From the NCBI RefSeq assembly GCF_000374025.1, contig NZ_KB893196.1, positions 22,034-86,033 of the forward strand: DNA of 64,000 nucleotides. Direction: 5' to 3'. The position numbers and the translations under genes were made by a program. The notes below the pieces were generated by a model. The model saw only the letters and a program-made list of their open reading frames with translations, did not search any database and was not told the origin of the DNA. Every line of letters starts with the position of its first letter. The stretch's first letter is position 1. The DNA is from Spirosoma panaciterrae DSM 21099. Lineage in GTDB: Bacteria; Bacteroidota; Bacteroidia; Cytophagales; Spirosomataceae. Of this stretch, positions 27,128-36,238 are shown in pieces.

Positions 27128-27135
27128 TATTTTTG
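27128..27135 (+). promoter_or_regulatory. -7 promoter element of the K+ channel gene
   Basis: TATTTTTG is an exact TAnnTTTG match, 90 bases upstream of the ATG at 27225. Confidence 0.55.
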
Positions 27136-27224
27136 CCAAACGTATATAGCTGGCGGCTTTCTGGGCCTTCGCATGGTAAGTTCAGTTTTTGGTGAGTAGC
27201 TTGCATTCCCTTCCGTTTCCTGTC

Positions 27225-28025
27225 ATGCTACACATTCGTAGGTCACTCTACCGTATCCTTGAAACTTCGGCTGGAAAGCGCCGTGGTGTTAGTCTGGTCT
27301 TCAACCTGGTGCTGATCGGCATCATCACCCTGAATGCCATCGCTATCGTTTTACACACAGTACCAGACTATAATCAGCGCTTTGCCCGCTTATTTTACGA
27401 TTTTGAGGTATTTTCCGTCAGCTTTTTCACGTTTGAATATCTCCTTCGTCTGTGGGTATGCGTCGAAAATGAGAAATACCACCATCCGTTCTGGGGCCGA
27501 CTACGCTATATGTTTTCGACTTCAGCCATTATCGATTTTCTAGCCATTTTCCCGTTCTACTTTTCGCTGTTTGCCACCGACCTGGCCATCGTTCGGATTC
27601 TGCGTCTGTTCCGCATATTCCGGTTGTTCCGAATTTCACGCTACTCACATGCCTTCCGGCTCATTCAAAGTGTCGTTTCCGACAAAAAGGAGGAATTGGT
27701 TCTAAGTACGATCCTGGTCGTTTTTATGCTCATTATTGTTTCCAGCATTATGTACTATGTAGAGCACAACGCGCAACCCGACAAGTTTTCGAGTATTCCG
27801 GCAACCATGTGGTGGGGAGTTACGGCCATGACAACCGTAGGGTACGGCGACATTCACCCAATTACACCATTGGGGAAGTTTTTAGGTGGCATTGCGGCCA
27901 TTGTCGGGATTGGTGTATTTGCTTTACCAACCGGTATTCTGGTGTCGGGTTTCAACGAACACATCCGCCATCATAAAGGAGGCCATAGTCGTCAGCGATG
28001 CCCCCATTGCGGTAAGGAGATTTAA
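27225..28025 (+). CDS. Voltage-gated potassium channel
   Basis: 266 residues. Six-helix ion channel: S1 near LVFNLVLIGIITLNAIAIVL, an Arg-repeat S4 in RILRLFRIFRLFRISRY, the pore loop with the K+ filter TTVGYGD, and S6 ending ALPTGILVSGF. It fits the KvAP/Kch-like two-state voltage sensor family. The C-terminus is short and ends in CPHCGKEI, a CxxC pair without partners. The ATG at 27225 is preferred to a TTG at 27189, because the extra 12 residues are not part of any S1 helix. It stands alone, convergent with the TRIC-type channel gene. Confidence 0.92.
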   Translation: MLHIRRSLYRILETSAGKRRGVSLVFNLVLIGIITLNAIAIVLHTVPDYNQRFARLFYDFEVFSVSFFTFEYLLRLWVCVENEKYHHPFWGRLRYMFSTSAIIDFLAIFPFYFSLFATDLAIVRILRLFRIFRLFRISRYSHAFRLIQSVVSDKKEELVLSTILVVFMLIIVSSIMYYVEHNAQPDKFSSIPATMWWGVTAMTTVGYGDIHPITPLGKFLGGIAAIVGIGVFALPTGILVSGFNEHIRHHKGGHSRQRCPHCGKEI

Positions 28026-28062
28026 GCGCGGGGCGGAAATTGGGACAACGAACAAGCAACCA

Positions 28063-28677
28063 TCAATTCTGAATCCGGGGCAATGTCCAGTCCTGCCGGA
28101 TAGCAACCAGCCTGAATAAAGTAATCAAGCCGGCCGATACAATGACGTTCAGCGTTGGATCGACGCCCATACGTGCGTTGATGTGGTAAAGGATCGCGCC
28201 CGATAGGCAAGGCGTAACATACAGTTGTCGGTCTAAAATAAGCGGTAGCTCATTCACGAACGTATCCCGGATGACCCCACCAAACAGCGCTGTAATAATG
28301 CCCAGCAGTATGGCAGCCCAATCGTTGACGCCAGCCAGCAAGGCTTTTTGCATACCCAGAATCGTAAACAGCCCCAAACCAATAGTATCGAACAGGAGTA
28401 AAGGGCGTCGGAAAGCCCCACGCCATAAGCGACGTCCTACTACAGCCATAATGACACTGATAAAAATAACAATCAGATAAGTCGGGTCTCGTATCCAGGC
28501 AATCGGATGGGCCCCCATAATAACATCCCGGGTTGTTCCTCCACCAACCGCCGTCAGAAAGCCCACAAAAAACAAGGCCACTACATCATGGTACATTTTC
28601 TTACTCAGGGCCGAAAGTGCCCCGGAAATGGCAAAGACACTTGTACCAACCAGATCGATGATATACCAGATAGTCAT
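28063..28677 (-). CDS. Trimeric intracellular cation channel (TRIC/YadS, UPF0126) family protein
   Basis: 204 residues, seven hydrophobic segments arranged as a duplicated unit. Each half carries the family motif: GFLTAVGGGTTRDVIMG in the first, GIITALFGGVIRDTFVNE in the second. Bacterial members are trimeric K+-permeable channels, though they are also annotated as glycine-related membrane proteins. The ATG at 28677 is used; a longer frame would start at 28725 with 16 residues of no hydrophobic character. It lies next to a K+ channel, but convergently, so linkage may be chance. Confidence 0.85.
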   Translation of the reverse strand: MTIWYIIDLVGTSVFAISGALSALSKKMYHDVVALFFVGFLTAVGGGTTRDVIMGAHPIAWIRDPTYLIVIFISVIMAVVGRRLWRGAFRRPLLLFDTIGLGLFTILGMQKALLAGVNDWAAILLGIITALFGGVIRDTFVNELPLILDRQLYVTPCLSGAILYHINARMGVDPTLNVIVSAGLITLFRLVAIRQDWTLPRIQN

Positions 28678-28838
28678 AGCGAATAAGGAATCGTCCAGAA
28701 ATAGCGCCGGGCGATCAATCCGCAAACTTACACTGGATCAAGTGGTATTGAAATTCTTTGCCGTTAGGCTCAGGTTCGCCTGCCCGTACTTCGCCAAATA
28801 CCTTTTGCCTTTCCGACCCCAACCTGCTAACTTGCAGT

Positions 28839-30755
28839 ATGGAAAATTTCGTGGTCTCGGCCCGCAAGTACCGTCCGGCTACCTTCGACACCGTGGTAGG
28901 TCAGGAGCATATTACAACTACCCTCAAGAACGCTATCAAGACCAATCACTTAGCGTCGGCGTTTTTATTTTGTGGGCCACGTGGCGTTGGCAAAACGACC
29001 TGTGCCCGGATTCTGGCCAAAACCATTAACTGCCAAAACCTGACGCCCGAAGGGGAAGCCTGCGATACCTGCGAATCGTGCGTGAGTTTTACTCAAAATG
29101 CTTCGTTTAATATTCATGAACTGGATGCGGCCTCTAACAACTCGGTCGAAGATATACGGAATCTGATCGATCAGGTTCGTTACCCACCTCAATCGGGCAA
29201 ATACAAGATCTACATCATCGATGAGGTCCATATGCTTTCGTCGGCGGCTTTCAATGCCTTTCTGAAAACCCTGGAAGAACCCCCATCCTACGCGATTTTC
29301 ATTCTGGCAACAACCGAAAAGCACAAAATTCTGCCGACGATTCTGTCGCGCTGCCAGATTTTCGACTTCAACCGAATTCAGCCGGGGCATATTTCGGACC
29401 ACCTGGCTAAAATTGCCTCAAAAGAAGACATTACGGCCGAGCCCGAAGCCCTTGATCTGATTGCTCAAAAAGCCGATGGGGGCCTACGGGATGCGCTGTC
29501 GATGTTCGACCTGAACGTTACCTTCGCTGCCGACCGGGTCATTCGATACAAGGAAGTACTGGATAACCTGCATATTCTTGATTACGATTATTATTTCAAA
29601 CTAACCGACTCACTGCTGGCAGGTAATCTGCCTCAAAGTTTACTGACAGTCGACGAAATCCTCCGGAAAGGGTTCGACGGCCATCAGTTTGTGGTCGGGT
29701 TCTGCCGTCATTTCCGTGATTTGCTGGTTTGCAAAGACCCGGCAACGGTTCAGTTGCTCCAGGTAACCGAAAACGTCCGGCGGCAATACCTCGATCAGTC
29801 GGCTAAGGCTCCTATGTCGTTTTTGCTTTCGGCTCTCAGCCTGGGCGGTCAATGCGACATGAACTACAAGCAGGCCAAAGATCAGCGGTTACACATCGAA
29901 CTGTGGCTGATGAAACTGGCCAATCTGCGGCATGTTCTGAACTGGGATTCAATGCCGGAATTGCCGCTTCATGGAACGCATAATGGCGATGCTACTTCGC
30001 TAGCCCAATCGGGCGCTGAAAAAAAAAACGGCGAACCGATCCCCAGCCCATCAGCAGTCAGTAGACCAGAGCCTCCAACGCCCACTGCCAGTCAGCCACT
30101 GACTACGCATCCCATTACGAGCGAACCCGTTAATGGCTACCAATCGAGCCCATCGACCAATGGCTCATCGGCTGCCGTAAAAGCTCCGACTAACGGACAT
30201 ACCGCTCTGGCCAATGCCCCTGTAACGGTAGAGGCTCAGGCTCCGGTTGCTCCTAAACCTCAGTATGCCCCCCCGGCCCGACCCGCAAGTAGTCGTCTGC
30301 GAACGACCATTTCCTTGACGGCTGGTCCCGCATCCGCAGCAACGGATACAGAAGAAGTGACTACAGTAAAGGCCCCCACCCGGCCCGACAAATCGTTCAC
30401 ATTCGACGAATTAAGGGATCAGTGGTCTACCTTTGCCCGGCTGCGTCGCCAACAGAATGACATAACCTCCGAGCAGGTTGTCCTGAACCGCGACCTGGTA
30501 TTGGATGGTACGACCATTCGGTTGACACTCGACAATACGCTTCAGGTAGATTTTCTGACGGAGTTAAAACCTGAACTGCTGGGTTATTTACGTAGGGAGC
30601 TTCAGAATAGCCAGATTCAGATTGAGCATCAGGTGGTTATTCAGGAAGTGAAGAAAATGATTTACAGCTCGCAGGATAAATACAACTACATGGCCGAAAA
30701 GAACCCTGCCCTGCACGAACTCCGCAAAGTCCTGAACCTGGAAGTAGATTATTGA
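28839..30755 (+). CDS. dnaX: DNA polymerase III tau (and possibly gamma) subunit
   Basis: 638 residues. The clamp-loader ATPase that loads the beta clamp. Visible: Walker A GPRGVGKTT at about 46-54, the zinc site Cys65, 75, 78, 81, Walker B IIDEVHMLS, the sensor-1 region with FILATTEKHKILPTILSRCQIF, and GGLRDALS. A Pro/Ala/Thr-rich linker separates this from the C-terminal tau domain that contacts the polymerase. The ATG at 28839 begins MENFVVSARKYRP, the usual DnaX N-terminus; 27 extra in-frame residues upstream are not conserved-looking. The A10 run at 30019-30028 may give a shorter gamma-type product. Confidence 0.96.
   Translation: MENFVVSARKYRPATFDTVVGQEHITTTLKNAIKTNHLASAFLFCGPRGVGKTTCARILAKTINCQNLTPEGEACDTCESCVSFTQNASFNIHELDAASNNSVEDIRNLIDQVRYPPQSGKYKIYIIDEVHMLSSAAFNAFLKTLEEPPSYAIFILATTEKHKILPTILSRCQIFDFNRIQPGHISDHLAKIASKEDITAEPEALDLIAQKADGGLRDALSMFDLNVTFAADRVIRYKEVLDNLHILDYDYYFKLTDSLLAGNLPQSLLTVDEILRKGFDGHQFVVGFCRHFRDLLVCKDPATVQLLQVTENVRRQYLDQSAKAPMSFLLSALSLGGQCDMNYKQAKDQRLHIELWLMKLANLRHVLNWDSMPELPLHGTHNGDATSLAQSGAEKKNGEPIPSPSAVSRPEPPTPTASQPLTTHPITSEPVNGYQSSPSTNGSSAAVKAPTNGHTALANAPVTVEAQAPVAPKPQYAPPARPASSRLRTTISLTAGPASAATDTEEVTTVKAPTRPDKSFTFDELRDQWSTFARLRRQQNDITSEQVVLNRDLVLDGTTIRLTLDNTLQVDFLTELKPELLGYLRRELQNSQIQIEHQVVIQEVKKMIYSSQDKYNYMAEKNPALHELRKVLNLEVDY
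30019..30028 (+). promoter_or_regulatory. A10 slippage candidate inside dnaX
   Basis: Ten consecutive A residues lie just after the ATPase domains, at codons 394-397. One extra A in the transcript, or a -1 ribosome shift, leads to a TAG at 30062-30064 and a protein of about 408 residues. Loss of one A leads to TGA at 30100-30102. Both products keep the clamp-loader domains only, like gamma of other bacteria. Confidence 0.5.
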
Positions 30756-30810
30756 TGTATGATATAGGATGTACTAGTGATCTACATCATACATCCTATA
30801 TCATACATCA
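30753..30810. terminator. 21-bp perfect palindrome spanning stop to stop
   Basis: The arms 30753-30773 and 30790-30810 are perfectly complementary over 21 bp, loop 16 bases. The first three bases are the TGA of dnaX and the last three are the TGA of the convergent TPR gene. Confidence 0.75.
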
Positions 30811-31923
30811 CTTATACCCTTTGGCCTCTCTGATCAAGGATTTATACTCGCCTATCGATAAGGCTTTTTTGTAATACATCCGGGCGCGGGTAGCGTCGTT
30901 GGCGCGGGCAGCGATCCGGGCTAATCCCGCGTAGGCAAAGGCCAGATATTCTTTTGTATAGGGATCGTTGTAGGGTAGCTTAAGCGATTGATTGTAGTAT
31001 TCGGCTGCTTCTTTGTCGTCTTTATCCAGATACTCGGCCAGCATACCCGAAAAAGTATGGTACGCCAGCGGAACCAGTTTGTTTGGCATCTGCTTTAACC
31101 GCTGCACAGAAGGACGGGCTTCGGCATAACGTCCTGCCAGCAGTAAAGACTCCGCATAACTCATGGCAAACAAGGGGTTATCGGGATATTTCTCTACCAG
31201 ATACTTGGTATATACGGTAGCCCGTGCCGGACTGGTTTCATGCTTCATCAGCAGGTGTGCCAGGTAGTAATTGGCCACTGGCCGCATAAAAACAGCCTTT
31301 CGGGTAGCCACATCCATCTGACGGATACCCAGCGGAATATCGCCATCGGCGAAGAAAACCATAAACGGCCTGACAATCGGGTGGTCGATAGGGTATCGTT
31401 CCACATAATAGTTATACAACCCGGTAGTGAAGTAGAAGTCTGGATTCTTTTCCATCAGCTTAAACCCATCGCGCAGGTAACTATAGGCTTTTTTCGACTC
31501 CCCAACGGCTTTTAGCGATTCGCCCTGATTGTTGTAAAGCATAGCCATATAACTATGGCAGGTCAACATAAAGAAAATAGCTTCGGGGTCCTCTTCGTTT
31601 TTGGCTAGCATTCGCTTCGACAACTGTAATCCCTGCTCAACGGCCTGAACGAACTGGGCTGTAGCGGCTTTATTTTCAGCCAATGGTAAGTGCTGAATAT
31701 CCAGTTGGGTAGCCCGTAGAATGTAGGCCGCCGGATTTTGCGGATAGCGGGTCTGTAACTGCCGAATCAACGCATCCGATTCCGTAAACTCAAGGCTATA
31801 GATATGGTCGAGCGCCTTTAAAATAGTCTGCTGAGCCGAAGCGTCATTGAGTAGCTGTGCGGGAGCAATCAGCGGGGCTATCAGGAAGAACAGACTTAAA
31901 AGGGTATTTTTCAGAATAGACAA
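30808..31923 (-). CDS. Secreted TPR-repeat protein
   Basis: 371 residues. A signal peptide (LLSLFFLIAPLIAPAQ) is followed by helix-turn-helix tetratricopeptide-like repeats, seen in AAYILRATQLD, LRDGFKLMEKNPDFYFTTGLYNYYVERYP, NPLFAMSYAESLLLAGRYAEA and ARMYYKKALSIGEYKS. TPR proteins act as protein-interaction scaffolds, here in the periplasm or at the outer membrane. The specific partner is not known. It is divergent from the M16 peptidase gene, which could share a regulatory region. Confidence 0.75.
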   Translation of the reverse strand: MSILKNTLLSLFFLIAPLIAPAQLLNDASAQQTILKALDHIYSLEFTESDALIRQLQTRYPQNPAAYILRATQLDIQHLPLAENKAATAQFVQAVEQGLQLSKRMLAKNEEDPEAIFFMLTCHSYMAMLYNNQGESLKAVGESKKAYSYLRDGFKLMEKNPDFYFTTGLYNYYVERYPIDHPIVRPFMVFFADGDIPLGIRQMDVATRKAVFMRPVANYYLAHLLMKHETSPARATVYTKYLVEKYPDNPLFAMSYAESLLLAGRYAEARPSVQRLKQMPNKLVPLAYHTFSGMLAEYLDKDDKEAAEYYNQSLKLPYNDPYTKEYLAFAYAGLARIAARANDATRARMYYKKALSIGEYKSLIREAKGYK

Positions 31924-31969
31924 AGCGCTTGGTGTAGTTACGTCGTTTGATTCTATACAGTCAGAAGCG

Positions 31970-31977
31970 TACTTTTG
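31970..31977 (+). promoter_or_regulatory. -7 promoter element of the M16 peptidase gene
   Basis: TACTTTTG is an exact TAnnTTTG match, 45 bases upstream of the ATG at 32023. An in-frame TTG at 31975 lies inside it and is therefore rejected as start. Confidence 0.6.
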
Positions 31978-32022
31978 TTCAATGCGCTTAATCGAACGAA
32001 GATTAATTGCTGTTGCTTAGCT

Positions 32023-33261
32023 ATGATTCATTACGAAGAGTTTGTTCTCGATAATGGTCTGCGGGTATTCGTTCACGAAGATGAATCGACGCCCATGGCC
32101 GCTGTCAATATTTTATACAATGTTGGGTCACGCGACGAAAATCCGGACAAAACCGGGTTCGCCCATTTGTTTGAGCATTTAATGTTTGGTGGGTCACGCC
32201 ATATTCCGGTTTACGACGAACCGTTGCAGAAGGTAGGCGGTGAAAACAATGCGTTCACCAGCCCCGATATTACGAATTATTACATTACTCTGCCAGCCGC
32301 GAACCTGGAAACGGCTTTCTGGCTGGAGTCGGACCGGATGCTGAGCCTCTCCTTCGATCCGCAAGTACTGGATGTACAGCAAAAAGTGGTTATCGAAGAG
32401 TTTAAGCAGCGATATCTGAACCAACCCTATGGTGATGTCTGGCTCAAGCTTCGGCCGCTTGCTTACCAGCAACATCCCTACCGATGGGCTACGATCGGAA
32501 AAGACATCAGCCATATCGAAGAGGCTACGATGGACGATGTTAAATCGTTCTTCTATAAATACTACCTGCCCAACAACGCCATTCTGGTTGTAGCTGGCAA
32601 CGTAACTGTAGAGCAGGTCAAGCAATTGTGTACCAAATGGTTTGCTTCGATCCCGGCAGGCGAACCGTATTTCCGTCGGCTCCCGGCCGAACCGATCCAG
32701 ACCGAAGCGCGAAAGCTGGAGACCTCCGCCAAAGTTCCTCTCAACAGCTTGTACAAAGTTTACCACATGCCCGGCCGTTTTGAGCCTGGCTTTCACACAA
32801 CCGATCTACTGAGCGATATGCTGGGCCGCAGTAAATCGTCGCGTTTGTACCAGAAACTCCTGCGCGACACCCCGATGTTCAGCAGTGTAAATGCCTATAT
32901 TACAGCCTCTATCGACCCCGGACTGCTCGTTATTCAGGGCAATGTCAATAAAGGTGTTTCGCTGGAAGAAGCCGATGCGGCTGTCGAAGCCATTGTGCAT
33001 GAATTCATTGACCAGCCCGTATCGGAAGACGAACTTGCGAAGGTTAAAAACCAGGCCGAAGCCACATTGGCTTTCTCGGAAGTCGAGTTACTAAACCGGG
33101 CCATGAACCTAGCCTACGCAGCCAATGCCGGAAACCCGGATTTAGTCAATCAGGAGGCCGAGCTAATTCAGGCCGTAACCACCGACGACATTCAGGCCAC
33201 GGCCCGTAAGGTGCTGCGCAAAGAAAACTGTTCAACGCTCTATTACCGGGTTGCCGAATAA
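32023..33261 (+). CDS. M16 family zinc peptidase (insulinase/PqqL/processing-peptidase-like)
   Basis: 412 residues. The inverted zinc motif HxxEH is at His48-Leu-Phe-Glu51-His52, in GFAHLFEHLMFGG, and the distal Glu lies in VVIEEFKQRYLNQPYG. The second half (LYKVYHMPGRFEPGFHTTDLLSDMLGRSKSSRLYQKLLRD) is the inactive M16_C domain. The single-chain length of about 410 residues with one active half suggests it acts as a dimer or with a partner. No signal peptide is seen, so it is probably cytoplasmic. The ispF gene starts 13 bases after its stop, so they may form an operon. Confidence 0.9.
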   Translation: MIHYEEFVLDNGLRVFVHEDESTPMAAVNILYNVGSRDENPDKTGFAHLFEHLMFGGSRHIPVYDEPLQKVGGENNAFTSPDITNYYITLPAANLETAFWLESDRMLSLSFDPQVLDVQQKVVIEEFKQRYLNQPYGDVWLKLRPLAYQQHPYRWATIGKDISHIEEATMDDVKSFFYKYYLPNNAILVVAGNVTVEQVKQLCTKWFASIPAGEPYFRRLPAEPIQTEARKLETSAKVPLNSLYKVYHMPGRFEPGFHTTDLLSDMLGRSKSSRLYQKLLRDTPMFSSVNAYITASIDPGLLVIQGNVNKGVSLEEADAAVEAIVHEFIDQPVSEDELAKVKNQAEATLAFSEVELLNRAMNLAYAANAGNPDLVNQEAELIQAVTTDDIQATARKVLRKENCSTLYYRVAE

Positions 33262-33274
33262 AACCAGCGTTTAT

Positions 33275-33751
33275 ATGAAAATTCGCGTAGGACAAGGGTA
33301 CGATGTACATCGACTGGAAGAAGGGCGTCCGTTCTGGCTGGGTGGGATTCAAATTCCGAGTACGTTTGGGCCGGTTGGCCATTCTGATGCCGATGTCGTA
33401 TGTCATGTATTGTGCGACGCCCTGCTGGGTGCGGCCAACATGCGGAACATCGGCTACCATTTTTCCGACAAAGATCCTCGCTGGAAAGGTGTCGATAGTA
33501 AAATTCTGCTCGCTGAAGTGCTGCGTATGGTTCGGGAGGCCGGGTACGAAGTCTCTAATGTCGATGTAACCGTTGTGTTGCAGGAACCTAAACTAAACCC
33601 ACACATCCCGGCCATGAAAACCTGTCTGGCCAGTGTAATGGCCATTCCTGAAGAAGACATTTCCATCAAAGCCACTACCTCCGAGCATATTGGTTTTGTG
33701 GGGCGGGGCGAAGGCATTGCCGCTCATTGTGTGGCGTTAATTTTTCGCTGA
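33275..33751 (+). CDS. ispF: 2-C-methyl-D-erythritol 2,4-cyclodiphosphate synthase
   Basis: 158 residues. It makes the cyclic diphosphate in the MEP isoprenoid pathway. The zinc site is given by Asp10 and His12 in GQGYDVHRL, with GHSDADVVCHVLCDALLGAA and the C-terminal EHIGFVGRGEGIAAHCVALI motif. Length is typical for the family. The ATG at 33275 is the start; a longer frame overlapping the M16 gene would add eight residues. It probably follows the M16 gene in one transcript. Confidence 0.95.
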   Translation: MKIRVGQGYDVHRLEEGRPFWLGGIQIPSTFGPVGHSDADVVCHVLCDALLGAANMRNIGYHFSDKDPRWKGVDSKILLAEVLRMVREAGYEVSNVDVTVVLQEPKLNPHIPAMKTCLASVMAIPEEDISIKATTSEHIGFVGRGEGIAAHCVALIFR

Positions 33752-33832
33752 TTTTTACTATACTGCTAAAAAAAGTATCTTCACTACCCGACTTCGCACG
33801 AACCGTTTGGGCTTCGGCAACCTGATAACCTA

Positions 33833-34990
33833 ATGCATATGACTTCTTCTTTACAACCCATCGTTGGCTCGGCCCTCCGCTATGCCCTTGGCTTTTCGCT
33901 GTTCAGCCTATCGGTTGTGGCTCAGCCTAAACCCGCCGATATGCCCCTCGGCTTTGAAGAATACGACCCCGTATCGACCCTCAAAGTCCCCGAACACAAG
34001 CTTACCCGGTCGAAATATCCATTCATCGACGTACACAACCACCAGTTTCAGATGGACAAAGAGGATTTGCGCAAACTCCTCTCCCAGATGGACAGTCTGA
34101 ACATGGGCCTGATGGTCAACCTGAGTGGACGCGGCTTTGCGGATAACCAGACCGCCAGCACAAAATTTTTCGACGACGCCCTGACCAATATTCAAAAGAC
34201 GAACCCCAAACGGCTGGTGCTGTTTACGAACATCAACTTTTCGAACGTAAACGACAAAGGCTGGACCGAGCAGGCCGTTAAAATCCTGGAGGACGACGTA
34301 AAGAAAGGAGCCAAAGGGCTGAAAATCTACAAAAGCCTGGGATTCAGTGTAAAAGACGACAAAGGCAACCGGGTTCGGGTCGATGACCCACGTCTTGATC
34401 CCATCTGGGCCAAATGTGGGCAGTTGGGCATTCCGGTTTTGATTCATACCGCCGACCCCAAGTCGTTCTGGGACCCGATGGACCGTTACAATGAACGCTG
34501 GCTCGAACTAAAGCTCCACGCTGGGCGTAAGCGGGGCCCTAATGACCCGGTACCCTGGGAGCAACTGATTACGGAACAGCACAATGTATTCCGGAAACAT
34601 CCCAAAACGACGTTTATTGCTGCTCACATGGGCTGGTATCCCAACGACCTGAAAAAGCTGGATAGTCTGATGACTGTTTTTCCCAACATGAATGTCGAGA
34701 TTGGGGCTGTCATCGCGGAATTAGGCCGCCAGCCAAAGGCCAGTCGTAAATTTTTCGAAAAGTATCAGGACCGGATTCTGTTTGGAAAAGACAGTTGGGT
34801 ACCCAGCGAATACGCTACCTATTTCCGGGTACTGGAAACTGACGACGAATACTTCCCGTACCACAAAAAGTACCACGCTTTCTGGCGAATGTACGGCATG
34901 GGCTTACCCGACGAAGTTCTGAAAAAAGTGTATTACAAAAACGCGCTACGGATCATTCCCGGCCTGGATAAAAGCCAGTTTCCGCAATAA
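33833..34990 (+). CDS. Exported amidohydrolase-family protein (TIM barrel)
   Basis: 385 residues. A signal peptide (about residues 15-31, ending VVAQ) is followed by the amidohydrolase_2 type barrel: FIDVHNHQ with the first metal ligands, GLKIYKSLGFSVKD with the Lys that is often at the end of the fourth strand, PVLIHTADP, FIAAHMGWYP, and ILFGKDSWVP with the terminal Asp. It would hydrolyse or decarboxylate a small carboxylate or amide in the periplasm; the substrate is not clear. Start may be the ATG at 33833 or at 33839. Confidence 0.85.
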   Translation: MHMTSSLQPIVGSALRYALGFSLFSLSVVAQPKPADMPLGFEEYDPVSTLKVPEHKLTRSKYPFIDVHNHQFQMDKEDLRKLLSQMDSLNMGLMVNLSGRGFADNQTASTKFFDDALTNIQKTNPKRLVLFTNINFSNVNDKGWTEQAVKILEDDVKKGAKGLKIYKSLGFSVKDDKGNRVRVDDPRLDPIWAKCGQLGIPVLIHTADPKSFWDPMDRYNERWLELKLHAGRKRGPNDPVPWEQLITEQHNVFRKHPKTTFIAAHMGWYPNDLKKLDSLMTVFPNMNVEIGAVIAELGRQPKASRKFFEKYQDRILFGKDSWVPSEYATYFRVLETDDEYFPYHKKYHAFWRMYGMGLPDEVLKKVYYKNALRIIPGLDKSQFPQ

Positions 34991-35004
34991 TGTCATAACC
35001 AAGA

Positions 35005-35065
35005 AAACAAAGACTCCACAGTGCACGGGGCGAAAATCTCGGTGCTCTTTGTAGAGTCTTTGTTT
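35005..35065 (+). terminator. Imperfect long hairpin between amidohydrolase and epimerase genes
   Basis: AAACAAAGACTC (35005-35016) pairs with 35054-35065, extended inward by AGTGCAC/GTGCTCT with one mismatch. It ends nine bases before the epimerase ATG, so it could terminate the preceding gene or act as an attenuator. Confidence 0.5.
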
Positions 35066-35073
35066 GAAGAACC

Positions 35074-36177
35074 ATGAAAATCACTGCCATCCATCTTTAT
35101 CGGTACGATATACCGCTCAAAGCGCCAATTGCCATTTCGCTGGGCCTGATTGAGAACGCCCGAAACCTGCTGGTCGAGATTCAAACCGATGAAAGCATTA
35201 CGGGATGGGGTGAAGGCTCCCCCTTCTGGATGATCGTTGGCGAAACGCAGGAGTCGGGGCTGGCGGCCGCCCATGATATGGCTAAACTGCTGCTGGGTCG
35301 GAATCCACTGGATATAGAAGGATGCCTTAACACCCTGACCCGCTATTTGCCCGGCCATGTTACGACCCGCTCGACGTTCGATATGGCGTTATTCGATATT
35401 GCGGCAAAAGCGGCCCGTATGCCCCTTTATCAGTACCTGGGCGGCTCCAAACGGCAACTCGTTACGGACGAAACCATTTACATCAACACCCCTGAACGCA
35501 TGGTAGACGATGCCCTGCGCATTCAGGCCAAGGGAGCAGAAGCCATCAAAGTAAAGTTGGGCACTACTCTTCACGATGATATTAAACGGGTAGAAGCCAT
35601 CCGAAACGCCATTGGCGATACAACCCCCATCCGAACCGATGCCAATCAGGGGTGGGACGTGGTAACGGCATTGGGCGTATTACGGGCCATTGGCAACTGG
35701 AATGTTCAGTATTGCGAACAGCCCATTAAACGGCATGACATTGCGGGCCTACGTCGAATTCGGCAAGCGTCAACCGTACCGATTATGGCCGATGAAAGCC
35801 TGTTCGACGCTACGGATGCCCTTCGGCTCATTCGCGAAGAAGCGGTCGATTATTTTAACATCAAACTATCCAAGAGTGGCGGAATCTGGGAAGCACTCAA
35901 GATCAATGCCATTGCTGAATCGGCCGGGATACCTTGTATGATTGGCTGTATGTCGGAGTCACGGCTGGCCCTTACTGCCAACGCTCATTTTGCTTCCGCC
36001 CGTCAGAATGTTCGTTTTTATGACCTGGACGCCTGTTTCGAACATGCTGCCGATCCAGTCTATGGCGGCATTACCTACAACGGCTACCTGATCGACTTAC
36101 CCGAAACCCCTGGCATTGGCGCAGAAATAGATGCCGACTTTCTGAAAAAATGCCAGAAAATGGCCATTACGTTGTAA
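35074..36177 (+). CDS. Enolase-superfamily dipeptide epimerase-like protein
   Basis: 367 residues. Mandelate racemase/muconate lactonizing enzyme family. The catalytic layout is visible: KVK at Lys159 and Lys161, metal ligands Asp189 (RTDANQGW), Glu215 (CEQPI) and Asp240 (MADES), and Lys264 (NIKLSKSGG) on the other face. The KxK/K arrangement and the overall length match L-Ala-D/L-Glu epimerases, which recycle murein peptides, but other epimerase or o-succinylbenzoate synthase activities cannot be excluded. No signal peptide is seen. The gene follows the amidohydrolase and may be functionally related to it. Confidence 0.85.
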   Translation: MKITAIHLYRYDIPLKAPIAISLGLIENARNLLVEIQTDESITGWGEGSPFWMIVGETQESGLAAAHDMAKLLLGRNPLDIEGCLNTLTRYLPGHVTTRSTFDMALFDIAAKAARMPLYQYLGGSKRQLVTDETIYINTPERMVDDALRIQAKGAEAIKVKLGTTLHDDIKRVEAIRNAIGDTTPIRTDANQGWDVVTALGVLRAIGNWNVQYCEQPIKRHDIAGLRRIRQASTVPIMADESLFDATDALRLIREEAVDYFNIKLSKSGGIWEALKINAIAESAGIPCMIGCMSESRLALTANAHFASARQNVRFYDLDACFEHAADPVYGGITYNGYLIDLPETPGIGAEIDADFLKKCQKMAITL

Positions 36178-36238
36178 GGCGGTAGAAACCCGCGATTGTC
36201 AATAACTAGAGTTGCGGGCTTCCATCCGCATTCCATGC

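Noticed and set aside
33752..33832. Riboswitch before the amidohydrolase gene (GGCTTCGGCAACC segment)
   Set aside because: Only the GGCAACC part resembles SAM-I; the conserved AGAG and GGAGGGA parts are missing.
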